This document shows, piece after piece, positions 12,011 to 23,190 of a stretch of 64,000 bases of DNA (positions are counted from its first letter, which is position 1; each line of letters starts with the position of its first letter). The notes below the pieces were generated by a model. That model did not search any database. It was not told the DNA's origin and saw nothing but the letters and a program-made list of their open reading frames with translations. The DNA comes from Polytrichum commune. Taxonomy: Eukaryota; Streptophyta; Polytrichopsida; Polytrichales; Polytrichaceae. The stretch spans positions 18,476,001 through 18,540,000 of the forward strand of contig OX485806.1 in NCBI GenBank assembly GCA_950295325.1, given 5' to 3'. The position numbers and the translations under genes are program-made.

Positions 12011-14400
12011 TTACTTGTAACCCGGCCTATAATTCTCCACATTTGGCGCAAAATATCTTAAGCGATCAGTCATGGCCGCCTCTACTCTAGAATGCTTCAA
12101 TATGTTGAGGCAGAATTAGAAGTCCAAAAGCTTATAGTCTTTGGTGTTATTATAGTAATTTAAGCATTGTGAAAGCTTCTAGGGTCTTTTGAAAGGATTG
12201 AAGTATGTAAGACTTCTCTATGCAGCTTACTTCATAGAGTACCCAATATTCACTCTATATGGCTTAGAATGTGGTAAACATTCACAATACGGTAGATGGA
12301 TCTGAAGTGGTTTGTTTTCTTAATTAGCCCCTATATTTGATTGGTATGAGGTTTGGTGAGGATCAAAGAGTAAACATCACAAGGACACATGTTTAAAGGA
12401 AATTGGACTATGTCCTGCTTTATTAATAACCTCTCTACACTCAATAGTGAACCCAGTTGTGAGGACCTATGTATTCAAGAAATCAACAAACATGCACTTC
12501 CAATAACTCTAAGTATATGAGGGAAGACATGTTTTCAATCCAAATTTGCAGATATTTTATTGTAGATGTGCTAATGCAACACGAGTTTTGTTATGTAAAT
12601 CTAATTGGTAGAGGTTGGAGAACATGAAAACGATCAATCAACACCCACAGACCCCATCTACTAACTGGGAAGGTGAAAACATTGAACACTAGATATAGAG
12701 CCCGGAATGTAGAAGGTAAAAGAACACAACTGAATATGTTGAGTATGCATATTAGTGTGAATTATATAGGTAATAAAAATAACATTTAAAGTTGTTGGTG
12801 ACACTTTGATAATAGCTGGTGCACCTCATATTGACACCCGCCCGATTGTTGGCACACAATGATATCGTTCACACTCATTTTCATAAGGTAGATGGTCCTA
12901 AATGGTAGGTCCTAAATGGTTACTCTTGCCAACTAGCCCTATTCTCCTAGGATATGTAGCAGTCCAAGATAATTAGCAAATTCACATTGAGGCAATAGCC
13001 ACTTCTCTCATAATTTTGGAACTCATATGAATATCTTATTCATCATCAAAGTGAAGATTCTTGTGTTCATTAAATGGTCATTTAGGTCCCTCCAACAATT
13101 TTTATATAGATTTTTGAGCATGCAACCCACTCTCTGTTAAAGACATCTCTTTGATATCCATTTTTAGAGCCACAACAAGCCATATACCACTTAAAATATA
13201 GGTGTCTCATCAAGATATGTAACCGAAACTGTAGGCACATCTACCTTAGTTGATGTAGCTCGGGTACTTAGGCATATTGCATAATCTTTCAATTGATTAT
13301 ATGATAGGGCAAGGCATAACATTATTTAGATCCATAATAGGGTTTTGTGGGATTGACATGATTCCACATAAAACATCTCCACATTCAGTCTGAATATGGG
13401 AATATCCAAGAATATTCTGTGAAATACTATCTGTCCCATAGAACATTGTTATGGATATGAATAATGCTATAGGAGATTTGCTTACCAAACCTTATGATAT
13501 GCACATATGAGCTCATTCAGGATGTGGAAACCAAATATGATATCAAATTATCTAGAAATGTAATGAAGAACCATCTTTCAACATAATCCTAGCATGAGTT
13601 GTCATAGTCCACATATCTAGGCTATAAAATCATGATTCTTGACTCATATCATGAATTGGAGACCTGAGTAGACTTTTATATTGATCAATTGTTTAGAACT
13701 TTGAGAATGTTGTCATTAAATTGTCGTCCACCTTACTATGAATTCTGCAAAACCTATATGTGTTCAAGAGAGACCCGGAATGCCAATCTATCCCAAGTTT
13801 GGAAAAAGAAACCGAATAAAGACATCCTCCCAATTGCAGGAAGGCTGGATTTACATGATACACCCCATGACCAGCATGTTAAGGTTTTAGGAGATTTGAA
13901 GTGTCATTTCTTTTACAAATGACATGCCTAGCCCTGTGAACAGGGAGAACCGACCGCTAGTTATTTACGGAGGAGCTGGTTGAAGTTCAAGACTTCAGGA
14001 AAACTGCAGTTCACTTTTGAGAATATACCCCAAATTCATAAGAAAACCCAAAAGATGTCAACATGTAACCGGTTGGACTTGGAACACTACGAACTCCACC
14101 GATTATGCCCAAAAATCTCCCTGGAAACTGGCCCAACCCCCAGCTGTAAGAATTGACATTAAAGAACCCAATCTTAGCGACACCAGGGGCCAAATGACAT
14201 TATTACTAGAAAACATATTTCTATATAATTGCAGTCAATAAAAGCCCCTTTTCAGCTTAATATACTGCGTTGACTGCATTGGACTGCGTTGGACGAGTTT
14301 CCGTAGACACCGCGAATCCCTAGCCCGTGTGTGAATGACTTTCAAGTAGTTTGCAAATTGTTCAATACAAATCTTTTAACGGTTTTATGAACACCTGGTC
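12011..14400. other. No gene seen; includes about 610 bp absent from unit 2
   Basis: Collinear with 41310-43060 except that 13090-13700 is missing in unit 2, where sequence passes from GGTCATTTAGGTC straight to GAGAATGTTGT. Open frames are short and not shared. No inverted ends or target duplication mark the missing piece, so a simple deletion in unit 2 is as likely as an insertion in unit 1. Confidence 0.55.
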
Positions 14401-14409
14401 AAGTACAAC

Positions 14410-15110
14410 TTTTTCTCGATATTAGGCAAGCTCGTCCTATGTTCATCTTTATACAATCTCAGAGAAACAAACACTATAAATTCCCAGGATCTCCGACAAC
14501 TGAAGAAACAGTCGATTTACACCTTCTCTGGCCTGATCGTGAGGGTATTGCACATGTGTACGTTGTTGCAATAAGTGTCGAGGCCGATGCCTCCATTGCT
14601 GCTGACACAGTTCCGTGCGTTACTGGACGGGCGGGCCATGTCCTTCCGAAGAGCTCGAGCGGCAGGCATCTTGTTCATTGAATCTCTGAGTTGTGTGGCG
14701 AGTTGCCAGCTTGCATGTCTAAGTTAGTCGAGTGTGGCAAGTGGAGCTCTTGGAATGGGCTGAGTCTGTGAGTCAAGTGCAGCATCCCTGCCACTCGCTC
14801 TTTGATGGAAACTTGACGCTGGGGAGCAGCAGCACTTCTTGAGAGGCTGGAACGACGAGAGTCGGCAGAGCTTTTGGGGAAGAATGCTCTGACTACGGTT
14901 GCCATGGTGGCCGTTGGAATCCCACCAAAACCTCCATTCTCGTCAAGGGTTAGCTTCAGAATATTTGAGGCCTGCATGTGTGGAGTGGATCGGCCGATGT
15001 TATGCACACGGAGCATCTGTAGTGCCAGTCCTGGATATGCAGTTTCCAGAAGCTTGAAATCAAACAAGGGAGAGCGAAGTTCAATTTCATTTGTGGGGCT
15101 CCGAATCTAG
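14410..15110 (-). pseudogene. GC-richer unrecognised open frames, unit 1 copy
   Basis: About 700 bp stands out by higher GC than its surroundings. On the minus strand one frame reads from 15067 to 14675 (130 codons), with an inner Met at position 58 followed by a basic, Ser/Arg-rich stretch (RRSSLSRSAAAPQRQ) that resembles an organelle-targeting start. A second minus frame with MNKMPAARALRKD follows. The unit 2 copy (43154-43815) differs by single-base indels that change the upstream frame. I recognise no family. It may be a captured or decayed gene fragment rather than a gene. Confidence 0.3.
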
Positions 15111-15146
15111 TGATGTGGTGAGCAGCGGAGACTCGAGAACACGTCT

Positions 15147-15178
15147 CAGTTATGTGATACGGTGGCATCACATAACTG
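15147..15178. other. Perfect 12-bp hairpin, unit 1 only
   Basis: CAGTTATGTGAT, an 8-base loop, then ATCACATAACTG. It lies in sequence (15090-15305) that differs completely from unit 2 at the matching place, so it belongs to material specific to this copy. Confidence 0.7.
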
Positions 15179-16172
15179 ATGATGCTCCCATGGTGACACT
15201 GTCCCACATGACACCGCAAAATTTGTGACTTAAAACTTCTTTGGCGTCACTGACACAACAGCCAACCTCAAACTGGGGCACCACTCCCTGCAAGTGAGTC
15301 CCACACAATCTATTCTACAACCACATACATACCTACCTTAATGAAGTTCCTTGCATGGTCCGTGCTTTTCGAACTTGCTCCCGCAGAAAAAGAAAATAAA
15401 ACATAAAACAAATGAACCTTGATATTAGCTACCAGTATGATGTTGAAGCTCGTTGACCCTGTCTTGTTCAAGAGTTCCCTTGTCCACAACAATGTTTGCT
15501 GCTTATTTTGTTCACAAGCCCCTCCTGCACCAAAATAACTACCCATTGTGATGGTTCTGAATTTTACTATGAGTGCCCCCCCCCCGCCCCCCAACCGCAG
15601 GTAGATTTACCAATGCAACAAGATATTTTTTGTAGAAATCTTATCGGTAGAGGTTGGAGAACAAGAAAAAGGAATCAAATAACACCCACATACCTTAAAC
15701 CATTGACTATGAAGGTTGTGTGAGTGAAAGGATGGGGATGGTTACGTTAAGATGGTAGCCCTTTTTTGTTCTTTCATTATTTGGAGATATTATGGAAGTT
15801 ATCCAATGCAGCTCTAGAATGTTATGCTCTAGTATGTAATTGCAATTGTGTGGAAAAGGATGTGTGGCATATAAAGTCAATTTTCTAGTTATGGAATTTT
15901 CAAAGATTTCAATGGTCATGACTTACAGGGCCTCAAGCCGCGAGCTTAATTTGGTGTCCCTTAGCCACATAAATTGGTCATCGACTTGTCTAATAACCCT
16001 TAAGCATTTAAGATTTCCTATCCAAGTTTCAAATAAGAACATGAGGTACATAATTCCCTTTCAAGCCAATTACGACTAAAGTCACCGAGGAGTCTACTTT
16101 TTCACATTTCATCCACTTTCTCAAAATGGAACAGGTGTGGAAGAGACTTGGGGTGTCCATTGTGTTCCAAAC

Positions 16173-17345
16173 TGCACTAACTAGTGTATTAAGTGTCATA
16201 TGGTATTTTATGTTACTGCAATAAAGTCTTCTAGAGACGAGTTTAGAATTATTGTCATCTCGACTTACTTTCAAATCACCCAAATGCCAATTATTAAACA
16301 AAGTTTGGTATAATTTGTATCCTAACAAATTTATGATGAAATGTTGTCATGGATGATTGGAATATCTCAGGGCGATCACACCTACTTACGTTTCATAACC
16401 ATGTGCAATAATGGAATATTTAATGGGGGGCTATTTATGCTCCTCTCAATATTTTTCCCTCCCTATTTGTAGATAAAAAGCTACTTTGACGTATTTCTTA
16501 GTACCCTATATTTATTTTTAATTTTTTAGAGGGGTTAATTTTTGGCACAATCTATTCTATAAATCATACAAATACCAAATAATGGACAAAAAACTATAGC
16601 ATTGCGAAACCGACTATGTGAGCAACAAACGTTCCATACCATTGCAATTATCATTCATTTGGTTTCAATTAGTAATACCAGTCCTAAAGCATTCAAAGTA
16701 CCATTCATAACACAACCAATAGCACTTGGATACTAGTTAAAGGGTCCCACATGTTCAATGTCCTTACAAAACTCAACGGCCGTTGAGGAGTGCCAGCACA
16801 TTCCTTCTCCCAAAAAATTCCCACAACGTTTCCCTCCATACTAACGCGCTTGATTCAAAGTTGAATAGACACTACACACTTCTTTATCCAGGCAATCAAA
16901 CTCATAATTATTCTACTCATCCTACTACACACTTTTAGGAGGATCCTATGTCTATGACCATGTTTTTTTTTTTCATACTGATTACTATTACGAACCCTAT
17001 TGTACATATAATCATGTAGAGGACAAATTTCCAATGCTATGGTTGATCTAACGAAATTGAAAATTTCACCCTAAACAAAAATAAATTGACCCCCTTTTTT
17101 TTATCTCATGTAGTTTTCTAAAGTTCCAATAGTCACCTCCCCGAGTGAAATATGGCTAAACAAATCACTTAGTAAGTGCTAGAAATGGCAATACTGTAAA
17201 TTTATACTGCCCAAAACAATTTATAAGGAATGACAAATAACGTTAGGTCAATATAGAGTGTCGGTGACACTGCGCTAGGGTTTACATTTATAATTGAGCA
17301 AGACAATTAGAATTGGTGATACTAAATACATTACTTACTGTAGTG
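16173..17345. mobile_element. MITE-A interrupted by an hAT-like element, unit 1
   Basis: Left end CTGCACTAACTAGTGTATTA and right end CATTACTTACTGTAGTG match MITE-A termini. The host MITE would be roughly 390 bp; the rest is the nested element 16366-17145. The same nested arrangement occurs at 45113-46282, so it predates the unit 1/unit 2 duplication. Confidence 0.75.
16366..17145. mobile_element. hAT-like element nested in MITE-A, unit 1
   Basis: Left end CTCAGGGCGATCAC, right end GGTGACTATT-type reverse complement ending CCTCCCCGAG. The 8-bp duplication is TGGAATAT/TGAAATAT (16358-16365, 17146-17153; one mismatch). Copies: 45307-46082, truncated 62019-62651, and a longer relative 24851-26329. 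It is non-coding. Confidence 0.82.
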
Positions 17346-18979
17346 ACCATGTAACTAATCTTATTTATAAGTGGGTTGTTGAGAGATTGTTTAGAGACAA
17401 CTAACATGTTGAATTATACACTTGTGACATGATTTTGTCTTGTATGTGTTGTGGGGAGCAGATCTTACAATTTTGATTTCTCTAGGCCCCCATTAATGAC
17501 AACAATATGGCAAATATTAAGGTGTTTGGGCCTTCAAAGCTCATTCTTAAAATTTGACCTCTATATTCCATGGCAAGGTTCGTAGTAAAGAATGTATTCA
17601 CGTCTTATAGTTGAGAGAACTTACCAGTCCCATGAAATGTCATTTGAATCAATGTTGAGTGAATCATTAGCCTAAATGTTGAGTTACTACATTAAAAAGA
17701 TATAATACCCTGAAGGATATGCAGCAACATTGACGTCACATCAAACGATGGTTACTTCGATTTGGTCGACGTTGGAGTATGTGCTCAAATCAAGTTAACT
17801 GGTCTAATCTTAATTCCGGTTAACAAACTTGGTAAATACTTCAAAGAATAAATAGGATCTTCACTTCCACCTTCCATAATTTTTGCATTCAAGTCCCGAT
17901 TTTTCAAACTTCAAATGTCCATCCACGTAATTCACCATAGTTGCTAACTGGAGGACGCAATCTTTGATCTGATCCAACGGCCAAGAAATCGTGTGGGGAG
18001 TATTGAGTTGGAAGTACCCACAAATAGCGCCACACGCCTACCTCAATGAAGTTGTTCATACTATTGTTCATACTCTTCATGCTCACTCATAAAACTAACT
18101 ATTGTTCATGATGGCTCCAAGCCTAGTCATTTGGTGCGGGGTAATTCAAGAACACCTTTCATTAATGCAAACTGGTTCCATCAATTATATGAAGATTTCC
18201 ATGGTGACATCGCCCAATACGCATGCAAGCTTTGTGACCAAAATTGCTTTCCGAGTGTCTACACCCACAGCGGATCAGCTAGCGTCAGATTTGGAGAACC
18301 ACTCCCCAAAAATTCAAGTGAAGCTTCTTCTTGAGCGATGATCATCGACGGTTTTGTCGAACATCGACAGTGACATCCCACAACAAAACTATCGAGCGGA
18401 CATGTGGATGTGAGTGGTAGATGGCAACTGCAAGGCTTATACCTGGGGAGGAGGCCGTGAACTCTTGTGTATTTTAAGGGTCGAGTGCAATAAATGGGTT
18501 ATTCATTACCTAGGGGGGGAGGGGGTAAGAAGGAGTATTATGTTTTTCCAGGAGAATTTCTTAGCACCTTTGAATTATGAGAATGATTTTTCTAAGATGA
18601 GGTATTTTTGGAGACCTCGTTAGTGCCTAAAGCATGTATTTCTTTACACCCTACAATTGTTACAAATTGTAAGATTGTAATTTTATACAAATTTGGATGC
18701 AAATATCAAATTAACATCAAATGTACCACTTTGGTGGATGCATTTTCTCATGCACATTGATGACGTGGAGTCCTTGAATTGTGTTCATTGTATTCAACAC
18801 TTGTAGCCCATGGTTCATCACTTCTAGAAGGTAGGTAGTTCCCTTTCTATCTGGAGCCCTACATTATGTATAAAGGTAGATCATACATATATGGGATGCT
18901 TGTGTGGACCTACTTCGTTTATAAACTCCACCCAACATGTATACATGACACCCTCTCTTCTATCGCACACCGTTTTTTA
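17346..18979. other. No confident gene; one open frame kept in units 1 and 2
   Basis: Apart from one frame, nothing was recognised. At 18131-18334 (+) an open frame without an ATG start has a protein-like middle (ANWFHQLYEDFHGDIAQYAC, then KLCDQ). The unit 2 equivalent at 47064-47267 is open too, and part survives inverted at 61817-62008. It has one CxxC and no family match. It could be a gene fragment. Confidence 0.35.
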
Positions 18980-19526
18980 CTCGGGGGGTTCACTCCCTTT
19001 TTATATTTTGCATACACGTGCGTTCGGGACCTATTTATTGGGAGGGTTATTTACCTTGCAGAAAAACTTATAAGGTGATGGTATTTTACATGTAAAAAGC
19101 CTGAAAATATTATATGTGATGGTATTTTCCATGTAAACATGTTTCATTATTTTAAAATTTCCTATTTTACATGTACATTTTTATAAAATTTATCTACAAT
19201 GAATATAGTGGACCCTAATCACTATATTCGTTAATTTGGGACTTTTTCGGCATTTTGAGACAGTTACAAATATGAGAACATGAATAAAATCACACAGATA
19301 TTGGAGAATGTTGTAAGATGCAAATACATTGAAGCGGGTGTTCATATCAAGAACCCAATTAAGAACTCATATCAAGATAGTTTAGGTAGGACAACCCAAA
19401 CATTATACCATGTTGTTGTGGTCCATATATTAATTTGAGAGAAGAGAAAGTCTCAAATTAACGAATATAGTGATCCTATATTTTATCGCACGTTGTTCTA
19501 CGATTTTCGCCAGTGAACCCCCCAAG
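18980..19526. mobile_element. hAT-like element (CTCGGGGGG ends) with nested MITE-B
   Basis: Same family and ends as 9444-10680. The flanking 8-bp duplication is GTTTTTTA/GTTTTCTA (18972-18979, 19527-19534). Unit 2 has the empty site, a single GTTTTCTA at about 47903-47910. It is interrupted by the 257-bp MITE at 19218-19474, so the MITE is the later arrival. Confidence 0.9.
19218..19474. mobile_element. 257-bp MITE, family B, copy 2 (nested)
   Basis: Perfect outer repeat ATCACTATATTCG...CGAATATAGTGAT, the same length as 1887-2143. It interrupts the hAT-like element, and the sequence without it can be read in 9444-10680. CCTA occurs on both sides (19214-19217 and 19475-19478) and may be the target duplication. 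Confidence 0.85.
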
Positions 19527-19534
19527 GTTTTCTA

Positions 19535-21084
19535 AACGAATGTTGGTGGACCTCTTCCCCCCCTCCCCAAGAAAAGAAGAAACCATGGGGCTTATACACT
19601 AATATCATGTGCGATGAAGTTGCTTTTCTGAATAACTTGTATGTTTATTCATGCTACCTTGGGTCATTATGAGTTAGATCGCAAAAACTTATGACTTTGT
19701 TTAGTTATCGATATATCAATCACAATAAAATAAACCAACAAATACTTGATTTCTATATTGTTGTTGTGTCCATAAATCCTGAAAATAGTGGGTGTTTTTG
19801 ATAAATTAGCATGGGCAACCTAATCGTACGTATTAGTTTAGCTAAGAATGGACACTAGAAATATATGTGTAACGGTGAAATTATACTATGTGCTTATAAT
19901 ACATCGACTATTCTAATTTTCAATTGCCATTGGCCATTGGGAGGGCCTAAGGATCACTCACATAGTACGTGAATCTTCAATTTTTGCTCATATGGTTTTT
20001 TCATCCAAATCCCGAAGTTGAACCTCTAAATAGCATTATAATATGTGATTTGCAATTATTACCGGAAGAGAATAATGTACATAGATCCGATCCGATATTC
20101 AAATAAGGTTGTGGAGTTGGAAGTGTCCACAATAGGGCCACATACTTGGGTGAGGATCCCCCACTTGTAGCTTTCTCATAACCATTATATTATTGGTCAT
20201 AGTAAAAATCTAGGTTTAATATTGAAACCGATCATATGTTGAAAAACAACAAACTTATGAGTAGTTACTATTTCAGCACCCTTCTCTTTCACCTAATGGA
20301 GATCTCAATTATAGTCATTTTTGGAGTCTTTTGGTGTTATAAGTGTTTATGCAATTTGCACATGATTGTTTTAAAAATTAATTATGTGCACTTTCAAATA
20401 TCATATCATACTATAATTTAAATAGTAAGATGCCATATTTTGTTTGAAGTTACAAATTTGTGTGCTTCAAAATGGTTCCAAATGATAATCCATACTAGGT
20501 AATTGAAGTAAAGGGTGTGATATAGATTGGAGCTATTTTTGATAGATTATGTAGAAGCCGTTGGTATCAATGGTATTTTTTTCAATGGTTTTTTCATTTG
20601 ACCATCATTTGTGGTCCAAATCTCCGCACATATGGCATAGAACTTCATTGTATCTAGGCACATGCGTCCATTGAGTAGGTGAAAACATGACAAATTATAT
20701 TTTTCCTCGGAAATATGACATTTCAATTGATTTGGTTTTGGAAATGGTATTAGATTCTACAAACTTAAGATGATGTGCTCCGGTTGGAAAATTGGAAGGA
20801 ATCAACCGTCAATTTACAATGGCCTTATTTTTATCTATTCTTAAATTCCTACGTCTCAAATGGAATAGTTTAAGTAGGTGTCACCTAGCCCAAGCCACAT
20901 ATATGGTGGAGATCTAATGAATGTACTCACTTACATACGATATATATAGAACCTAGAAATCATATAGATTTATGGTAGGTTACAACTTAGACCACAAATT
21001 TTACAAAGTTGACGTGACATGCCACAACGACCTTCAAAATTTTGTGCGAACGAAGATGTGGTACATTCATTGCTTTTGGCACAA
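19535..21084. other. Upstream region of BURP-1
   Basis: No gene seen. The sequence is kept in all three duplicated units with substitutions and small indels (47911-49459 and, inverted, 61250-59780), so each BURP copy carried its upstream DNA along. Confidence 0.5.
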
Positions 21085-21100
21085 CCAATCGGCCTATAAA
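21085..21100 (+). promoter_or_regulatory. CCAAT and TATA boxes of BURP-1
   Basis: CCAAT at 21085-21089 and TATAAA at 21095-21100 lie about 120 bp before the start codon, a usual plant promoter distance. BURP-2 has the same pair; BURP-3 has both altered. The unusually short gap between the two motifs means the CCAAT may be incidental. Confidence 0.6.
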
Positions 21101-21218
21101 GGGATTCATTTTTTCCCTCAGTCTTCATCCTATTGAGCGTTTGTGATCAACTCCTATCCTCTACCTCACTAAGTCCTATAGTTCTTGTTTGTGTTATTTA
21201 GTGGAGTGTGGGTATCCG

Positions 21219-22667
21219 ATGGCGACGATGTCCAATTTGAACAAGCCGCCTTGCGGCATCTTGTTCATAATCACGCTCGTCATGAGCGTCTTGATCCGCG
21301 AGGTACAATTTTTCATGCAAATCTTCAATTCAATATCATTAGCTTTCGTATTGACTTGCTGGAATATTTAAGCAACTTCTATATGTGCTCTTATTATTGC
21401 AAGTCTTGTGTAATATGACAACAATTTTTGCATCTCACAAGGTGAACAAGCTTATAAACGATGACTCATTGAATTATTATATAATTTCAACGTATGACGT
21501 TTATGTTTCCCAATGAGTGTAAGTTTCCAACCTCACAACATAGTAGGATGCATTTTGAATGCTACACTATTTATGATCGAAATATTGTCAACTAAACTAC
21601 ATGACATTTCACTTGTGATTTTGTAGATCTCATGCGGACGACCATATGGTGGCTTCATCAACGAAGTTGCTTCATGCGCAAATGAACCATTTTTCAAGCA
21701 CACCGCCACCATAACGGCAAACATGGCGATGCTTGATGTGTTGGGAAAGATGCATAGTGCAAATTCGGAGAGTGCATTTCACCTTCCAACAACCCTTGGT
21801 CATGGAGTGTCACGAGCAAACTTGGTGGACCATGCTTACAACATGATCGTAGATCCCCGCAAATGCCAAGTGGCTGGCTTGATTTGTGATGAGTTTGTGA
21901 ACATTTATGCCCTCAATGATGTCACCTCTCCTCAAATGAAGACAATCAATGACCTCCAAAGAAATTTCTTTGTAGAGTCGTCCCTCGTCTTGGGATCCGA
22001 GATGTCTCTCGACCGAAATTTGGGATCTCCTTTCCCAACCCGATCATTCTTGTCGAGTGCCATAGCCGAAGCGTTACCATCGATCAACACTCACAACCTC
22101 GGCAAAATTCTTGAAATATTTGGAATTCGATATGGGACGCCCATGGCGAGCATGATCGAGACAACCGCCCGCTTGTGCGGAGACCCCGCTTTACCGGGAG
22201 AAGAGAGGACATGCGCGGTCTCTTTCGAAGAAATCATGGCGTTTGCTACAACTCACCTCGGCGAGAATGTGCAACTCTCGGCCACAACCGGAGCACCTGT
22301 AGAGTCGGCACATGCTTCAACATCCACCGCGCCAATGAAGGTGATGGGTTACCGCAAGCACTCTCTCGAAGACGGGAAACGTGCAGTCGTGTGTCACGAG
22401 GTAATGTTCCCGAGCGCGATGTATTACTGTCATCGTGTGACGGGCGTCAAAGTCATCGATGTCAACCTTGCAACTGCAACGGATCAGGCAATTCCAAGCA
22501 ACAATCAGATTCAAGCTACCGCAATGTGCCACATGGACACGACTTTGTGGTTGTCACGCCACCCTGCTTTCGCGGCACTGCACATCGCTCGTGGTGACGA
22601 GGCATGCCACTTCTTGTCGGCAGGGGATCTTGTGTTCGTGCAAGCTGCTACAACAAACCACGTGTAA
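21219..22667 (+). CDS. Secreted BURP-domain protein, copy 1
   Basis: Two exons, 21219-21302 and 21627-22667, joined across a 324-bp intron (GT at 21303, AG at 21625-21626, phase 0), give 374 residues. The join reads SVLIRE/ISCGRPYGG. Exon 1 encodes a hydrophobic secretion signal (CGILFIITLVMSVLI). Residues about 142-366 form the BURP domain: FFVESSLVLGSEMSL at its start, CAVSFEEIMAFATTHLG in the middle, and four CH pairs at 284, 296, 329 and 355. Their spacing is CH-X10-CH-X31-CH-X24-CH, against the usual X10, X25-27, X25-26. BURP proteins are plant-specific, usually cell-wall or extracellular, with roles in development and stress; which subfamily this is I cannot say. The start was chosen because it supplies the signal and the same ATG and intron are kept in all three copies. 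Compared with the others this copy has NIYALNDV instead of NFDDFNDV around residue 120. Confidence 0.9.
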
Positions 22668-22991
22668 TGAAGCTCCCAGAGACGTCTTCATCAAGGTTGC
22701 AGGCATATAAGTGCAACAATACTGTGCTTGCTGCTGGCCAGCAAGGGGATTGTGCTCTTTGGTATATTTCATGTTGCAATTAGTGTTTGTGCTGAGGAAT
22801 CGTGAGACAAGACAGAGAGGATTCCTCGTTATTGTTTATGCATAGTGTTCTTAATGGATGTAAACTCATGTGTTTTCATACATATTCTCCGGCTAGATAA
22901 GTTGTTCACGGAGGTTGGCAAGAATCCGACCCTTCGGGGTTTGGAGCTTGGTGTACAATGTATTACTTATAGAGTTGATTGGATTTCAATT

Positions 22992-22997
22992 AATAAA
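22992..22997 (+). terminator. Poly(A) signal of BURP-1
   Basis: AATAAA about 325 bp after the stop codon, within an AT-rich context kept in all three copies (51369-51374, and 57875-57880 on the minus strand). Confidence 0.55.
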
Positions 22998-23190
22998 ATA
23001 TAAATTATAGTACAGCTTCGTGTATTGTCATATGGCTCCTAGCTCTGTAATGATCGATTCCGGCCAAGGAGAAATAGACCAGAAACATCCTTAACTGAGG
23101 CAATATTCATGGATCACGATTGCTAACTGGATCAGACAATTATTAGACGACTTTCTGTCATGGGGTTGAATCAAGAATGGGCTCATCCAG

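Larger units (their letters stand above)
3087..23190 (+). repeat. Segmental duplication unit 1 (BURP-1 unit)
   Basis: Long collinear similarity to 33443-51575 in the same orientation, starting at CCAATTAACAATTGCAAAT and ending about 200 bp past the BURP poly(A) signal. The copies differ by many indels. Unit 1 has extra insertions at 9444-10680 and 18980-19526 and extra copies of a 550-bp repeat. It keeps about 610 bp (13090-13700) missing from unit 2 and lacks the 39943-40291 insertion of unit 2. Unit 1 stops before the RPS3A part that follows BURP-2 in unit 2. Confidence 0.92.

Noticed and set aside
22175-22597. 140-codon open frame in another frame of BURP-1 (also in copy 2)
   Set aside because: It overlaps the BURP domain in a shifted frame. 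The BURP frame has the family motifs and this one has none; it is a shadow.
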